Part shown: one piece after another, positions 16,179-24,750 of the stretch
Position numbering within the stretch: the stretch's first letter is position 1
Layout: each line of letters begins with the position of its first letter
NCBI GenBank assembly: GCA_034423195.1
Contig: DAOUIZ010000047.1
Location: 49,368 to 113,367, forward strand
DNA: 64,000 bases
Reading direction: 5' to 3'
Source of the DNA: CATOSK01 sp034423195
Lineage (GTDB): Bacteria; Chloroflexota; Dehalococcoidia; Lucifugimonadales; UBA3495
The notes under the pieces: generated by a model
Databases searched by the model: none
Seen by the model: only the letters and a program-made list of their open reading frames with translations
What the model was told of the DNA's origin: nothing
Position numbers and translations under genes: made by a program

Positions 16179-17312
16179 CTACAAACACGCCTCCCGCACC
16201 GCCTTGGATACGGCAGCCAGGCGGGGGACGTTGGTGTCCTCGGAGCGGGCCCCGTTGGTGATGTAGGCCACCGCCAGCCCCAGGCAGGGGTCGGCCCACC
16301 CGACCGAGGTGGCCTGTCCCCCGTGGCCGAAGGTGGGGCAATCGCCCGACGGAGAGTATCCCTCCGAGTCGTCCGCGTCCGAGCCGACGCCCATGCGCGG
16401 GTCGTCAATAACCAGCCCCAGGGAGCGGGCCTTGCGCTGCCCCAGGGACATGTCCATTCCCTCTATTTGTAACGCGGTGACCTCGGCGACGGTCTCCTCC
16501 TTGAGGATGCGGACCCCGTCCAGCTCCCCGCCGTTGCCCAGCATGGCGTAGAAGCGGGCCAGGTCCCGGGCGGTGGTGATGCCCCCGCCGGCGGGATGCA
16601 CTGCCTGGTGGACGGCGGGCTCGTTGTAGGCGGGGATGGACACCGGCCGGTCGCAGTCCTCCATGGCGTGGACGCGGGAGACCCGGGGCTCCATCTCCGG
16701 CGGCAGCCCCACGAAGGCGTCCTTCATGCCCAGGGGGGTGGTGATTTCATCCCGCAGGAAGTGGTTGAAGGGACGCCCATCTATCCGCCGCACCAGCTCC
16801 CCGATGACCCAGCCGAAGTTGCGCGGATGGTAGGCCATGACCTCGCCGGGAGCGTACTCCGGCACGATGTTCTCCATCGTCTGCACCACGAAGTCCCAGT
16901 CCTGCCACCTGTTCCAGGTCAGCGACCAGGGAGTCTCGGGAAACCCCGCCTGGTGCGTGAGGACGTGCCGGATCGTCACGCCGTCCTTGCCGTTCTTCGC
17001 GAACTCCGGCCAGTAATCGGCCACCGGGTCGTCCCACCGGAAGCGCCCCCGCTCCCACAGGATGTGAAGGCAGGCGGCGGCCAGCGGCTTGGTGGATGAG
17101 TACAGGATGAACATGGTGCCCGCATCCACCGGCTTCCCCGTCTCCCGATCCGCCAGTCCCCCGTATACGTCCAGGACCAGCTTGCCGTGACGGTACACCG
17201 CCAGCCCCGCCCCCGGATGCAGCTTCCTATCCAACTGCCCGTGGAAAAGGGCTTCCACCTCTCCCAGGGCGCGGGGGTCCATGTCTACGGTTTCAGGAGT
17301 TATCAGGGTCAT
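16179..17312 (-). CDS. Class-C beta-lactamase-fold serine hydrolase
   Basis: 377 aa penicillin-binding-protein-like hydrolase/esterase. Catalytic SxxK is Ser72-Ser-Thr-Lys75; the Tyr-containing second motif is YHPRN (about 160), and HGG (FGHGGQAT, about 330) replaces KTG, as in EstB-type esterases. No signal peptide, so cytosolic. Likely an esterase or amidase rather than a resistance enzyme. Its 3' end is duplicated at 15420, and the PaREP1-like gene begins about 80 nt downstream. Confidence 0.9.
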   Translation of the reverse strand: MTLITPETVDMDPRALGEVEALFHGQLDRKLHPGAGLAVYRHGKLVLDVYGGLADRETGKPVDAGTMFILYSSTKPLAAACLHILWERGRFRWDDPVADYWPEFAKNGKDGVTIRHVLTHQAGFPETPWSLTWNRWQDWDFVVQTMENIVPEYAPGEVMAYHPRNFGWVIGELVRRIDGRPFNHFLRDEITTPLGMKDAFVGLPPEMEPRVSRVHAMEDCDRPVSIPAYNEPAVHQAVHPAGGGITTARDLARFYAMLGNGGELDGVRILKEETVAEVTALQIEGMDMSLGQRKARSLGLVIDDPRMGVGSDADDSEGYSPSGDCPTFGHGGQATSVGWADPCLGLAVAYITNGARSEDTNVPRLAAVSKAVREACL

Positions 17313-17377
17313 CGGCTCAGGCTTCCCGTTCCAGCAGCGGCTCCAGAACCAATTCCCCGACTGTGATGCCTTGGCCT

Positions 17378-17620
17378 TTAATCATCAGAATAGCTGTCTT
17401 CGTCCACCACGATAGACTTAACTTCGCAGGTGCAATTTAGACTTTTATGATAACAGTGGTTAGCTGCGCAGGCTTCGTGTCTGCGCGCTGCTTCCTCCGC
17501 CCTGGCCTGGCTGGAAAACACTCCGAGCAAATCCCATTGGTTTTCAATAAAGTACGGTTTATCCCAATGGCAATGGACCAGCCAGACTGTCCTGCGAGTC
17601 TCGTCGTCATCATTCATCAT
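17378..17620 (-). CDS. Small protein, possibly DUF7336-like
   Basis: 80 aa. Pattern VWLVHCHW ... LLGVFSSQARAEEAARRH ... CEVKSIVVDED resembles small DUF7336-type proteins, which have a short strand, a sheet with a GxFSS turn and a helix. It carries four to five Cys residues, including CHW and NCTCEV. Codon use is less G+C-biased than neighbours. The two adjacent Met codons at the start are both possible. Function unknown. Confidence 0.6.
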   Translation of the reverse strand: MMNDDDETRRTVWLVHCHWDKPYFIENQWDLLGVFSSQARAEEAARRHEACAANHCYHKSLNCTCEVKSIVVDEDSYSDD

Positions 17621-17683
17621 GTGGCTATGTATGTGGCCATGTTCCTGTTAGCACGGCGCTGGTCGGGCCGGGCCGCGACCGCC

Positions 17684-18877
17684 CTAGTCGTCCGCCGGCG
17701 CCCCCACCTGCTGCTGCCCCGCGAACTTCGGAAGCACCGCCTCCCCGAACCACTCCAGTTGGTCCAGCGTCGCCTGCGTCGGCATTCCCATGTTCGTCAC
17801 GCCGATGTTTATCTCCTCCAGCCCCGGATACCGTTCCTGCACTTCCTGTATCTGCTCGATGATCCGCTCCGGCGGCCCCACGAACCAGGACCCGCTCTCC
17901 ACGCCTTCCTCAATCGTGGGCAGCCCCGCCGAGCGCGCCCGCCGCGGATCGGCCAGCATCTCCAGTTGCTGCTCCGTCAGCCCCGGGACGAATCCCAGCG
18001 GCCCGAACATCTTGATCCGCTCCTCCACCCAGTCGCGGGCCTCGTCAATGGCCTTCTGCTCGTTGTCGGCAATCTGCACCGAGTAGCTGATGATCAGGTC
18101 GCCGCCCAGCTCCGTCTCCTTGCCGTGCTTGGCCAGCGTCTCCTGCCACCGCTTCACCACCTCGTCGCTGGCCCCGCCGGTGGCCGCGCCGCCGCCGATC
18201 ATCCCCTTGATGCCGTGCTTGCACATGAAGTCCAGGGCCCGCTGGCTGGCGCTCACGATGGGCTGGTAGCACTCCACCGGAAGGTACTTGGGACGCGGCA
18301 CCAGGGTAATCTCCTCCAGGTCGTACCCCCGGTAGGGCACGTTGGGCGGAACGTCGTAGTGCTTGCCGTGGTGCGAGAAGGAGCGCTCATTGAAGGACTT
18401 GAAGATGAGCTCCACCTGCTCCTCGAACAGTTCCCGGTTGGCGTCCTGGTCGATGATCGGGTTGCCGAAGGTCTCCACCTCCCGGGAGTGGTAGCCCCGA
18501 CCGATGCCGAAGATGACCCGCCCGTCGGTCAAAATGTCCGCCGTGGCGTAGTCCTCGGCCAGCCGCAGCGGATGCCACATCGGATTGATGTTGAACCCGC
18601 ACCCGAACTTGAGCTGCTTGGTCAGGTGGGCCAGGTGGACGAAGAGCATGAGCAGGTTCGGGATGCACTCGTATCCCTCCCGCTGGAAGTGGTGCTCGGC
18701 GGCCCAGAAGGTCGAGTATCCCCGCCGGTCCATCACCTCGCAGATGGCCTCGCACTTGGGGAACACCGAGGCCAGCTCGTCGTCGGGAAGCCAGCGCTCG
18801 TTGGCGGCGGTGCCCTCCAGACCGATGTTGTCCAGGTCCACGTTGCCCGCAAACAGGCTCCCAAACTTCGTAATCAT
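17684..18877 (-). CDS. LLM-class flavin-dependent oxidoreductase
   Basis: 397 aa luciferase-like TIM-barrel monooxygenase using FMNH2 or F420. Family marks are FWAAEHHF near residue 57, the LAEDYATADILTDGRVIFGIGRG segment (about 106-128) and GTxxE-type C-terminal barrel strands. GGAGGG lies 6 nt before ATG 18877. It probably attacks a carbon or sulphur substrate in catabolism; the substrate cannot be read from sequence. Confidence 0.92.
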   Translation of the reverse strand: MITKFGSLFAGNVDLDNIGLEGTAANERWLPDDELASVFPKCEAICEVMDRRGYSTFWAAEHHFQREGYECIPNLLMLFVHLAHLTKQLKFGCGFNINPMWHPLRLAEDYATADILTDGRVIFGIGRGYHSREVETFGNPIIDQDANRELFEEQVELIFKSFNERSFSHHGKHYDVPPNVPYRGYDLEEITLVPRPKYLPVECYQPIVSASQRALDFMCKHGIKGMIGGGAATGGASDEVVKRWQETLAKHGKETELGGDLIISYSVQIADNEQKAIDEARDWVEERIKMFGPLGFVPGLTEQQLEMLADPRRARSAGLPTIEEGVESGSWFVGPPERIIEQIQEVQERYPGLEEINIGVTNMGMPTQATLDQLEWFGEAVLPKFAGQQQVGAPADD

Positions 18878-19067
18878 AGAAGTCCCTCCCTAAATATCGC
18901 CAATTCTCGCTGCCTTCACGCCTGAGACGGATAACTTTGTAAAATCGCTGGGCCGGAACGGATTTTGAGTGCGGCTATGATACAGGATTTTCAAAAGTTG
19001 GGGTAAGGCGGGTTCCTCTAAAGCACCTACCAAAGCCATCCAGCCGGTCGGAGGTTTCACCAAAGTT

Positions 19068-19095
19068 TGACTTTTCCATATGCGACCTTTAGACT
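19068..19095 (+). promoter_or_regulatory. Promoter for the DNA methyltransferase gene
   Basis: TTGACT (19068-19073), a 16-nt spacer and TAGACT (19090-19095) about 40 nt before the methyltransferase GTG. The surrounding 258-bp gap is otherwise A+T-richer non-coding DNA. Confidence 0.45.
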
Positions 19096-19135
19096 GCGCT
19101 ACGGCCTAATCTTCCAGTTCAAATTTGGTAAATAA

Positions 19136-20464
19136 GTGCCAGCCAGACATATGCAGCACTCTATGTTCAAGACATGGGCGGTTGACGAGCAGTTTCAACG
19201 TAACGCTTGGCGCCAAGAGTACGAATTGGAAGAGTTGGATATTGGGGACATCACCTTTCTTCCCGGGCAACAAGAGAGTGTTCATCGCTGGTACCGGTTA
19301 ACGCCTAGCTTCTCTCCGTCATTGGTCAGGCATTTCATTGAATACTTCAGGGTCGAAAGAACATCCTTGGTTCTTGATCCCTTTGTGGGAAGAGGGACAA
19401 CCCTGATTGAATGCCAAAAAAAGGGTGTGCCATCGGTCGGATTTGAGATTAATCCCCTGCTGCACCGGGTCGCAGAATATTCCCTTTTTTGGGACCAGCA
19501 TTCGCTGTACTTGCTTGACGACTTCTCGAACGCTCTAGGAGAACAATTAGCCTCATTCTGCAAGGATTCGTGCGAGGAAGTAGCTAGAAGGCTGCGGACA
19601 AGCCCTCCGGATATCCACGATGTCTTCCGATGGTGGAAACCTCATGTTCTGCGTGACCTTTTGGTGGCGCGGCAGTTGGCGCGGCAGGATTATTACGCTC
19701 CGATAAGGGAGTTCCTGTGGCTGGCGCTCAATAGTGCCAGCATGGATTGCGCAAACATACATCGAAACCATCCGACGATAACTTTCGATGATGGGCACCT
19801 TCGCGACATAGACGTCCTAGCCTCGATAGTTTCTCGTTTGCAAGACATCAAGATTGACATGAACTCGATGACCACGGAGGAACAGCACAACAGCGGGGGT
19901 GCGAGAGTTGAGCTGCGAGATGCTTGCATGGTCTTGCCGGAAGACCATCGTTGTCAGGGAACTGTGACCAATGTGATTACCTCTCCTCCATATCCGAACC
20001 GATACAGTTACGTGCATCAGACCCGTCCCCAACTTCATTTCATGGAGGTTATAGAGTCCAGGCGAGAAGCAACGGAAATCGACCTGCACACAATTGGTGG
20101 TACATGGGGAAGGGCGACATCAAACCTGAATAAAAGTCTGATTATTCCAGACGCAGACATTCTAGAACTTCTTGACTACTTCCCGGCGCTGAGCAAACAA
20201 AGCACTTTGATGTGCAATTATGCGACGAAGTATTTCTTGGACATGAACCGTCACATCCAGGCGTTAAGAAGGTATGTGCGGGAAGGATTTGTGGGGGCTT
20301 ACGTTGTGGGTAACTCGAGACTCAAGGGAGTCGAAATATTCACCGAGGTAATCTTAGCGAGACTATTCGAACGAAATGGTTTCAAGCTCGACAAAATGCT
20401 GGTGTTTCGGAAGCGGGGGGGGAGAAAGCGGCTATACGAAACCGCGGTGGTCATTCGAGGTTAG
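19136..20464 (+). CDS. Type II DNA methyltransferase (N4-C or N6-A)
   Basis: Amino-methyltransferase that should protect host DNA from the adjacent nuclease. 442 aa from GTG 19136; ATG at 19151 or 19160 are equally possible, since no ribosome site is clear. AdoMet motif I is LDPFVGRGTT (about 82-91) and the catalytic motif is TSPPYPNR (about 283-290). The order I then IV, with SPPY, is a permuted arrangement relative to the common beta class. Its 3' end overlaps the convergent nuclease gene by 14 bp. Low G+C compared with neighbours indicates acquisition as part of a mobile RM system. Confidence 0.88.
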   Translation: MPARHMQHSMFKTWAVDEQFQRNAWRQEYELEELDIGDITFLPGQQESVHRWYRLTPSFSPSLVRHFIEYFRVERTSLVLDPFVGRGTTLIECQKKGVPSVGFEINPLLHRVAEYSLFWDQHSLYLLDDFSNALGEQLASFCKDSCEEVARRLRTSPPDIHDVFRWWKPHVLRDLLVARQLARQDYYAPIREFLWLALNSASMDCANIHRNHPTITFDDGHLRDIDVLASIVSRLQDIKIDMNSMTTEEQHNSGGARVELRDACMVLPEDHRCQGTVTNVITSPPYPNRYSYVHQTRPQLHFMEVIESRREATEIDLHTIGGTWGRATSNLNKSLIIPDADILELLDYFPALSKQSTLMCNYATKYFLDMNRHIQALRRYVREGFVGAYVVGNSRLKGVEIFTEVILARLFERNGFKLDKMLVFRKRGGRKRLYETAVVIRG

Positions 20465-21179
20465 CTAAAGCATTCTGAACCAATTCGGTGAGGCTTGGCT
20501 GGTTTTCCTGCAGGAAACCGGCGAGATCAAAACCTGTAAGGTCTTGGATAAAACTGAATGCGTTATCGCCTTCAAGAAGCTGCCAGCTTTCGGAAAGCCG
20601 CAACACCGGCGACCGCAAGGAAGTGTTGCAGAATACGAGCATAACTGGCGTCAAGTTTATCTGCTTCAAGGCTAAGGCCATGTCCCAGTCGGCCTGAATA
20701 CGCTTGGAGTCACCTATTTGGTAGCAGGACCTTAGCTCGAAGGCCAACCCGTTTGTTTCGCGCCAACTGGGTTTGAGGAGTGGCAGGTCCAGTTTCTCCA
20801 ATTCTGATAGGGGAACGACTCCATCGGTTGAACGAGTTTGCGCCCTGTCTCCAATCGCAACTTCTACGCTGAATTTAAGAGACTCATCGTCAAGACCAAA
20901 CCTGCATCTTAAGAGGTATTGGAACAAAGCCTCATAAAGGTCCCCAATCTTACGATGCAGTGATGTAACCAGGTTCCCGCCCAGTCGCGCGATGATGTAC
21001 CTATCATCGTTCAGACCGAACGGGGCAAAAGCTGGGTCGGTAGAAACCATCTCGGCGAATGATGCTCGGTCTGAAACGTTGGGGAACTTCTTGAAAGGGT
21101 CGAATCCGACTACTTTCTTCAAGTGCTCCTGGATTAATTTCAAGAGCATCTCGTTGTTTGGCGGAGTCGAACCCGTCAT
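20451..21179 (-). CDS. Type II restriction endonuclease, possibly ApaLI-like
   Basis: 242 aa. Position (convergent with the methyltransferase, 4 nt after a controller gene) marks it as the nuclease. Sequence landmarks are KIGDLYEALFQYLLR (about 77-91), RSTDGVVPLSE (about 117-127) and FELRSCYQIGDSKRIQADWD (about 148-167). The last looks like a PD-(D/E)xK active-site strand with E-x-R/K. From memory the pattern recalls the ApaLI family (GTGCAC cutters), but this is not verified. It lacks membrane or signal segments. Confidence 0.75.
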   Translation of the reverse strand: MTGSTPPNNEMLLKLIQEHLKKVVGFDPFKKFPNVSDRASFAEMVSTDPAFAPFGLNDDRYIIARLGGNLVTSLHRKIGDLYEALFQYLLRCRFGLDDESLKFSVEVAIGDRAQTRSTDGVVPLSELEKLDLPLLKPSWRETNGLAFELRSCYQIGDSKRIQADWDMALALKQINLTPVMLVFCNTSLRSPVLRLSESWQLLEGDNAFSFIQDLTGFDLAGFLQENQPSLTELVQNALANLE

Positions 21180-21183
21180 TTCG

Positions 21184-21417
21184 TTACCGATCTTCTATGA
21201 AGTACGCCATTGGTTTGTCTAGCGCCTGAGCAATCCGATGCAAAGTCACTAGGGTGACGTGCTTTTCGCCTCGTTCTACTGCCCCGATATATGTCCGGTG
21301 AAGACCACATCGAAGGCCGAGTCGTTCTTGCGAAAGGCCTAGTTCCGCTCTCCGCCTGCGGATGTTCGTTGCGACGAGTTCCGTCAAGGCTGCGTCATCA
21401 GCATCGTACTTCGGCAT
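21184..21417 (-). CDS. XRE-type controller (C) protein of the RM system
   Basis: 77 aa helix-turn-helix regulator. Residues 18-73 form a complete XRE domain, with LGLSQERLGLRCGLHRTYIG as the HTH and GEKHVTLVTLHRIAQAL as following helices. In type II RM systems such C proteins first activate and later repress the C-R operon, delaying nuclease expression after transfer. Gene order C then R, with a 4-nt gap, fits exactly. It likely binds the short palindrome upstream at 21452. Confidence 0.88.
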   Translation of the reverse strand: MPKYDADDAALTELVATNIRRRRAELGLSQERLGLRCGLHRTYIGAVERGEKHVTLVTLHRIAQALDKPMAYFIEDR

Positions 21418-21451
21418 AGCACAGTCGAAAGATTCCTACAGAGGGGTGCTT

Positions 21452-21461
21452 ATGTCTACAT
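21452..21461 (-). promoter_or_regulatory. Candidate C-box operator upstream of the controller gene
   Basis: ATGTAGACAT (minus strand) is an imperfect palindrome 35-45 nt before the C start, next to a TAGAAT that could be the -10. The position suits a controller binding site; a second half-operator is not obvious. Confidence 0.3.
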
Positions 21462-21593
21462 TCTAAAAATAGCGCCCTTGGACCCGGCCCCCCGCCCCTA
21501 CCCAAACCCGCCCCCGTCTGATAACCTTCCCGCAGTTAATTTTGCCCGTCGGAAGCGGTTTTCCGGGACGGGATACCGGCGAGGAGGACAGCA

Positions 21594-22508
21594 ATGGAAC
21601 GCAGAGTGCCGACCCGGGATGAAGTCCTCGCTTACCTCAGGGAAGACCGCAACTGGGGCCGCTGGGGCGACGACGACCAGGTCGGCGCCGTCAACATGGT
21701 CACCGACCAGAAGCGCCTGGCCGCCGCGCGGCTGGTCCAGACCGGGCGGGCCGTATCCCTCAGCCGCGAGTTCCCCAAGACTCCCGCCGCCAACAATCCC
21801 ACCCCCGCCCAGCACTTCATGAACCGGGGCGTGCGCGAGCCCGGGGGCGGCCTGTCCACCGACTACTACGGCGTGGCCTACCACGGCCAGGCCAACACCC
21901 ACCTCGACGCCCTCTGCCACGTCTGGAACCAGGACGGCATGTGGAACGGCCGCAACCCCGACGACGTCATCACCTTCCAGGGCGCCACCTGGGGGTCCGT
22001 CGAGCACTGGAAGGAAGGCATCATCACCCGGGGCGTGCTGCTGGACGTGCCCCGGTTCCGCGGTCAGCCCTTCGTGACCCAGGAGGAGCCCATCCACGGC
22101 TGGGAGCTGGAGGACGTGGCAGCGTCCCAGGGCGTCGCCCTTGAGCCGGGGGATGCCATCTGCGTCTACGGCGGGCGCGAGAAGTGGAACGAGGTCAACC
22201 CCGTTTGGGGCAGCGACCCGACCCAGCGCCCCGGGCTGCACGCCTCCTGCCTCCGCTTCCTGCGCGAGTCCGACTGCGCCCTGCTGGTCTGGGACATGAT
22301 GGACTTCACCCCCAACGGCTACAACGTTCCCTGGTCGGTCCACGGCGCCATCTTCGCCTACGGCATCGGCCTCCTGGACAACGCCCTGCTGGAGCCTCTG
22401 GCCGATGTCTGCGCCGAGGAGGGACGGTACGAGTTCATGCTCACCGTCAATCCCCTGCGCGTGGTGGGCGGCACCGGCTCCCCCGTGAATCCCATCGCCC
22501 TGTTCTGA
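21594..22508 (+). CDS. Metal-dependent cyclase-family hydrolase
   Basis: 304 aa member of the Cyclase/kynurenine formamidase-like superfamily. The metal site motif is YHGQANTHLDALCHVW (about 89-104), corresponding to HxxTHxDxxxH. A GGAGGA site precedes ATG 21594. Relatives hydrolyse N-formylkynurenine, isatin or other amides. Common as isolated catabolic genes in soil and marine Chloroflexota and Actinobacteria; the substrate is unknown. No trp/kyn genes adjoin it. Confidence 0.9.
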   Translation: MERRVPTRDEVLAYLREDRNWGRWGDDDQVGAVNMVTDQKRLAAARLVQTGRAVSLSREFPKTPAANNPTPAQHFMNRGVREPGGGLSTDYYGVAYHGQANTHLDALCHVWNQDGMWNGRNPDDVITFQGATWGSVEHWKEGIITRGVLLDVPRFRGQPFVTQEEPIHGWELEDVAASQGVALEPGDAICVYGGREKWNEVNPVWGSDPTQRPGLHASCLRFLRESDCALLVWDMMDFTPNGYNVPWSVHGAIFAYGIGLLDNALLEPLADVCAEEGRYEFMLTVNPLRVVGGTGSPVNPIALF

Positions 22509-22588
22509 CACGACCCGCGAGAAATCCGGTCCCAGGTGTTCGGCCCCCAGGTGTTCCTTGGCTTAACCAGACGCTGGAGTGACGGTAG

Positions 22589-23299
22589 GTGACAACCCCC
22601 GCATTGGTACAGAAATACGACGGACTCTGGGAACGTCTCCCCGAGAACCTGCGGCTGCGATTGCGCCGGGCCATCAGCTGGGTGGAGCGGGCCGAGCAGG
22701 ACAGCAGCGACTTCGACGCCGCCTTCGTCTTCTACTGGATCGCCTTCAACGCCGTCTACGCCGAGGACCGGTCCGACGGCTACGAGCGCACCGAGGCCGA
22801 GATTCGGAACCGCTTCCTCGGCCAGGTGCTGCAGCTCGACGCGGGCCGGCGGGTCCAGCCGGTCATGTGGCGCCGCCTGTCGGCCCCCATCCGGTCCCTC
22901 ATCGGCAACCGCTTCGTCTTCCAGCCCTACTGGAAGCACCACAACCTCGTCCCCGGCCACGAGGACTGGGAGGGCCTGTTCCAGCGCAGCCAGGAAATCG
23001 CCAACAACGCCCTGGAGCGCGGCGACACCCTCGCCATCCTCCGCATCGTCTTCGACCGCCTCTACGTCCTAAGGAACCAGCTTCTGCATGGTGGTTCCAC
23101 GTACAAAGGCTCCCTGAACCGCGCCCAGGTGCAGGCGGGGGCGCTGATAATGGCGTTCCTGGTGCCGCTGTTCATTGACCTGATGCTGGAACACCCCCAC
23201 TCCGACTGGGGTTCTCCCTACTACCCGCCGGTGGTGACCGATGTGGAGGAGGAACCCGAAAACGGGGACGATGGGGAGGAAGGGGCCGCCCCCGGCTAG
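22589..23299 (+). CDS. HEPN-like protein with RNQLLH motif
   Basis: 236 aa from GTG 22589. Helical. Residues 28-60 (WVERAEQDSSDFDAAFVFYWIAFNAVYAED) form a first helix pair. The C-terminal helical block has LRNQLLHGG (about 167-175), matching the HEPN R(N)x3H catalytic motif of RNases such as ApeA- and MAE_28990-type proteins. A highly acidic tail (about 213-236) follows. No antitoxin or MNT partner gene is adjacent, so either a stand-alone defence effector or a non-toxic HEPN relative. Confidence 0.65.
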   Translation: MTTPALVQKYDGLWERLPENLRLRLRRAISWVERAEQDSSDFDAAFVFYWIAFNAVYAEDRSDGYERTEAEIRNRFLGQVLQLDAGRRVQPVMWRRLSAPIRSLIGNRFVFQPYWKHHNLVPGHEDWEGLFQRSQEIANNALERGDTLAILRIVFDRLYVLRNQLLHGGSTYKGSLNRAQVQAGALIMAFLVPLFIDLMLEHPHSDWGSPYYPPVVTDVEEEPENGDDGEEGAAPG

Positions 23300-23424
23300 C
23301 CTGGCCGCCTTTCCCTTCGGCGCGGCTGGGATCTGCAACTTGTCATCTCGGACCCTCATCGTGTCCTCGAAGATGTCTCGATTTCCCCGGGTCTCCGGCG
23401 CGGGTTGCGGACCTAAAACACCCG

Positions 23425-24435
23425 TCAGCTTTCCTTTAAGAACACCCTCCGGGCGTTGCCGCAGCAGATGAGGGAGGCCTCGTCCGCGCTCAATCCCGCG
23501 CCTTCCAGGTTTCCCGCGATGGGACGGGCCGGACCGGCGAATACGTAGTCGGAGCCGAGGAGCAGGTGTTCCGCGCCCGCGATGTCGCGCATCAGGCGCA
23601 CGGCCTGGGGAGACACCGCCACGTTGTCGTAGTAGAGCATCGGCAGGTAATCGGAGGGACGGTCCCGCTGCAGTTCCACGGGACGCCCCTGTCCGCTGAC
23701 GTATCCGTTGTCGATGCGGGCGGCCTGGTAGGGAAGATAGCCGCCGCCGTGGGCCAGGACCAGCTTCAGGCGTGGGTGGCGGTCCAGCAGTCCGGTGAGG
23801 ATGAGCTTGGCAACGGTGATGGTGGTGTCCAGGGTCCTCCCCAGGGAGAATGCCAGGTAGGAGGGGCGGATGTTCGCCCCAAATCCATGCGTCGGCGGAT
23901 GGACGACGACGGGCACGTCCAGCGCTTCGGCGGCGGCCCAGAAGTCCTCAAAACCCTCCGCTGAGATGTCCTGCTCCACCGGGTCGGCGGCCAGCATGGC
24001 TCCGAGGAAACCGAGCTGCTGGACAGCGTAGGTCAGCTCCCGGGCAGCCATCTCTCCATCCTGCACGGGCACCGTCGCAAGTCCCTTGAAACGGCCGGGA
24101 TGGCCCGTAACGACCTGGGCCAGGTGCTCGTTGAAGAGTCGGGCCCAGGTTGCCGCGCTGTCAGCGGTCAGGGTGTATCCCTGGATGTCCAGCCAGGAGG
24201 CGAGCACCTGCAGTCCCAGGCCCTGCTGCTCCATCCACTCGAAGCGGGGTTCCATCCGGGCGAGGCCTCCGACGGGGCGCAGGCGGGTGAGTCCTTCAAA
24301 CTGGAGGGCCGGTCCCTGCTCAGTGTCCTCGACGGTGACGCCAAGAGTTGCACCGCTGCGGCGGGCTTCGTCAACAAGGGATTCGGGAACAACGTGGGCG
24401 TGGGTATCGATGGGGAGTGCGTCGGATTGGGTCAT
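23425..24435 (-). CDS. Amidohydrolase-family protein (ACMSD-like)
   Basis: 336 aa TIM-barrel amidohydrolase_2. N-terminal metal site DTHAH (His12, His14), then VVVHPPTHG, LAHGGGYLPYQAAR and GSDYVFAGP giving the remaining metal ligands. This arrangement is shared by aminocarboxymuconate-semialdehyde decarboxylase and related hydro-lyases. ATG 24435 has GGAGGAA upstream; a longer frame back to 24672 crosses non-coding A+T-rich DNA and is rejected. Substrate unknown. Confidence 0.9.
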   Translation of the reverse strand: MTQSDALPIDTHAHVVPESLVDEARRSGATLGVTVEDTEQGPALQFEGLTRLRPVGGLARMEPRFEWMEQQGLGLQVLASWLDIQGYTLTADSAATWARLFNEHLAQVVTGHPGRFKGLATVPVQDGEMAARELTYAVQQLGFLGAMLAADPVEQDISAEGFEDFWAAAEALDVPVVVHPPTHGFGANIRPSYLAFSLGRTLDTTITVAKLILTGLLDRHPRLKLVLAHGGGYLPYQAARIDNGYVSGQGRPVELQRDRPSDYLPMLYYDNVAVSPQAVRLMRDIAGAEHLLLGSDYVFAGPARPIAGNLEGAGLSADEASLICCGNARRVFLKES

Positions 24436-24650
24436 GGAGTTCCTCCGGGCAGGACCGTGTTGACCGGACCGTGTTGAAATGAGAATTGGTGGCCCAACCC
24501 AAATATAGCGGCGCGTCCCGAAGGTAACAACAGCGCAACCAAAACCCCGCCGAACTCCGCCGCAGATTTCCGCCTGATTTTGCCCGATTTTGAAAGAGGC
24601 TTGAATCCCGTAAATCAATAGTCGCAATAATAATGCCGTTTCCGTATTCG

Positions 24651-24679
24651 TTGACGTGATTCGGCAGGACAATTATCAT
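24651..24679 (+). promoter_or_regulatory. Sigma70-type promoter for the MFS gene
   Basis: TTGACG (24651-24656), 17-nt spacer, TATCAT (24674-24679), predicted start near 24686. The 315-bp gap 24436-24750 is A+T-richer; nothing else was recognised in it. Confidence 0.65.
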
Positions 24680-24750
24680 CTAACGCGTCGCGGGGTGGAT
24701 GCCCCGCACAGTTTTGTCTGAGAACGGGCGTTCCTTCGGCAAAGGCTTTC

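Noticed and set aside
24436..24672. N-terminal extension of the amidohydrolase
   Set aside because: The extra 79 residues precede the DTHAH metal motif, come from A+T-rich intergenic DNA, and the internal ATG has a strong GGAGGAA site.
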